From Sinosporangium album (GTDB lineage: Bacteria > Actinomycetota > Actinomycetes > Streptosporangiales > Streptosporangiaceae), in assembly GCF_900100605.1 (NCBI RefSeq), contig NZ_FNCN01000010.1:1177-65176 (forward strand): 64,000 bases of DNA, written 5' to 3'. The position numbers and the translations under genes were made by a program. The notes below the pieces were generated by a model. The model made no database searches. It was not told the DNA's origin and saw only the letters and a list, made by a program, of their open reading frames with translations. Shown piece after piece: positions 63,124-64,000 of the stretch; position 1 is the stretch's first letter; each line of letters opens with the position of its first letter.

Positions 63124-64000
63124 AATGCGCGGACGTGAGCACGAGTGGGAGCTGGTCCTTGACCTTTTCCACGCGGCGAGGTCGGGCAAGGGCGGGGTCC
63201 TTCTGCTCGACGGCGAGCTCGGCGTGGGAAAAAGCGCGTTCCTCGCCGAGGCGGCCGGCCAGGCCGCCGCGTGGAGCTTCGCGGTCGCGGCCGGGCGGGC
63301 GGAGGAACCCGGGCAGCTCGCCCCCATGGCACCGCTGTGCGCGGCCCTGGACGAGCCGCCCACCGCGGCGGGCGATCGGGCGGGCGACCGGGCGGGCGAT
63401 CGGATGTCGCCGATCGACACGCGCGTCGCCCTGGTCGAACGGCTCCGCGCCAAGGCCGAGGCGCTCGCCTCCCGCGCCCCGCTCACCGTGGTCCTGGACG
63501 ATCTCCAATGGGCGGATCCGGCCACCTTGATGGCGGTCGGAACCCTGGAGTCACAGCTCTCCCGGCAGCCTCTGGTGTGGCTGCTCGCGAGGAACACCAC
63601 CCACCGCGCAGCGGAGGTCGAGCATCTGTTCACCGCGCTGGCCGCGCGGGGAGCCGTACGGCTGGAGCTCGCCCCCCTGACCGACGACGCCGCGGCCCAG
63701 GTGATCGCCGACCTTCTGAACGCGCGCCCCGGCCGCGAACTGCTGGAACTCGCGGCCGGGGCGGCGGGCAACCCGCTCCTCCTGGTCGAACTGGTGACCG
63801 GTCTGCACGAGGAGCACGCCGTCACCGTCTCCGGAGGGCTCGCCCGCCTGATCGCCGAACGGCTCCCGCGGCGGATCCACGCGCTGGCCGCCGGCCGCCT
63901 CGAACGGCTGAGCGGCCAGGCGCGGGGAGTGGTCGAGATCGCGGCGCTGCTCGGCCGGTCGTTCTCCCCCGAAGATGTGGCCGACATGCTCGACAGGACG
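63124..64000 (+). CDS. ATP-binding regulator, AAA/LuxR (LAL) type, 5' part (runs off the window)
   Basis: The frame is open from ATG at 63124 to the window end (292 codons). It begins MRGREHEWELVLDLFHAARSG, the usual opening of LAL and adenylate-cyclase-like AAA domains. Walker A LDGELGVGKSAF lies at about 30-41 and Walker B LTVVLDDLQWADPATL at about 121-136; then LAPLTDDAAAQVIADLL and AAGNPLLLVELV follow. The C-terminal DNA-binding domain is outside the window, so LuxR type is inferred from the N-terminus. A GDRAG repeat (9-base-scale DNA repeat) occurs near residue 85. It is divergent from the chaperone operon. Confidence 0.85.

Overview
This window comes from a high-GC actinomycete. GC content is roughly 70%, GTG and TTG starts are frequent, genes commonly overlap by 4 bases (ATGA or GTGA), and the families are typically actinobacterial (PucR, IclR, LuxR-LAL, Eis, DUF917). 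A Streptosporangium, Nonomuraea or Actinomadura-like host would fit, but nothing here fixes the genus. The window is a mosaic of catabolic and accessory operons with a chaperone operon at its right end. I saw no rRNA or tRNA gene and no insertion sequence.

Left end (1-10 kb): a possible edge of a CRISPR array with a cas2 remnant; a DUF2306 membrane protein; a 1.1-kb gene-poor stretch; a secreted Thr/Pro-linker protein; NADP-type glutamate dehydrogenase; and a four-gene cassette (calerythrin-like EF-hand protein, divergent isopropylmalate-dehydrogenase-like enzyme, cysteine hydrolase, TIGR00027 methyltransferase).

10-24 kb: a leftward catabolic operon encodes a leader peptide, TrzN/AtzA-type amidohydrolase, FAH hydrolase, gentisate-dioxygenase-like bicupin, SnoaL-like and YciI-like proteins, hydroxyisobutyrate-dehydrogenase-like reductase, extradiol VOC dioxygenase and a second FAH hydrolase. 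It is divergent from an IclR regulator, with a perfect palindromic operator between them. A stand-alone AceE/transketolase-like protein follows, then a large LuxR (LAL) regulator.

24.6-37 kb: an apparent aminosugar or aminocyclitol locus. It has a YihX-type HAD phosphatase, a DeoR regulator and an MFS transporter. These are followed by a leftward operon of GMC oxidoreductase, Eis acetyltransferase, DegT/StrS aminotransferase, class III aminotransferase, inositol-monophosphatase-like phosphatase, zinc dehydrogenase and GH35-like glycosidase. Together they supply oxidation, transamination, dephosphorylation, acetylation and glycoside cleavage for a polyol or sugar substrate.

37-42 kb: a scarred region. 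An ECF sigma factor and an FAD oxidoreductase are joined by a deletion, two divergent ORFs appear to lack their 5' ends, a HUMPS-family protein and two GNAT genes follow, and a DUF917 relic is present.

42-47.3 kb: a cobalamin riboswitch controls a BtuFCD/FecBCD-type uptake operon whose ATPase is fused to a FhuF-type 2Fe-2S reductase. 47.5-55.5 kb: quinone oxidoreductase, then a DUF917/hydantoinase set in two pairs (one hydantoinase copy degenerate) with a divergent PucR regulator. 55.6-62.9 kb: chaperone operon hsp20, stress protein, dnaK, grpE, cbpA-like dnaJ, cbpM, clpB. The right edge holds the start of another AAA/LuxR-type regulator.

A recurrent feature is short tandem duplication (12-20 bp) at gene junctions; at four genes the repeat contains a stop codon.
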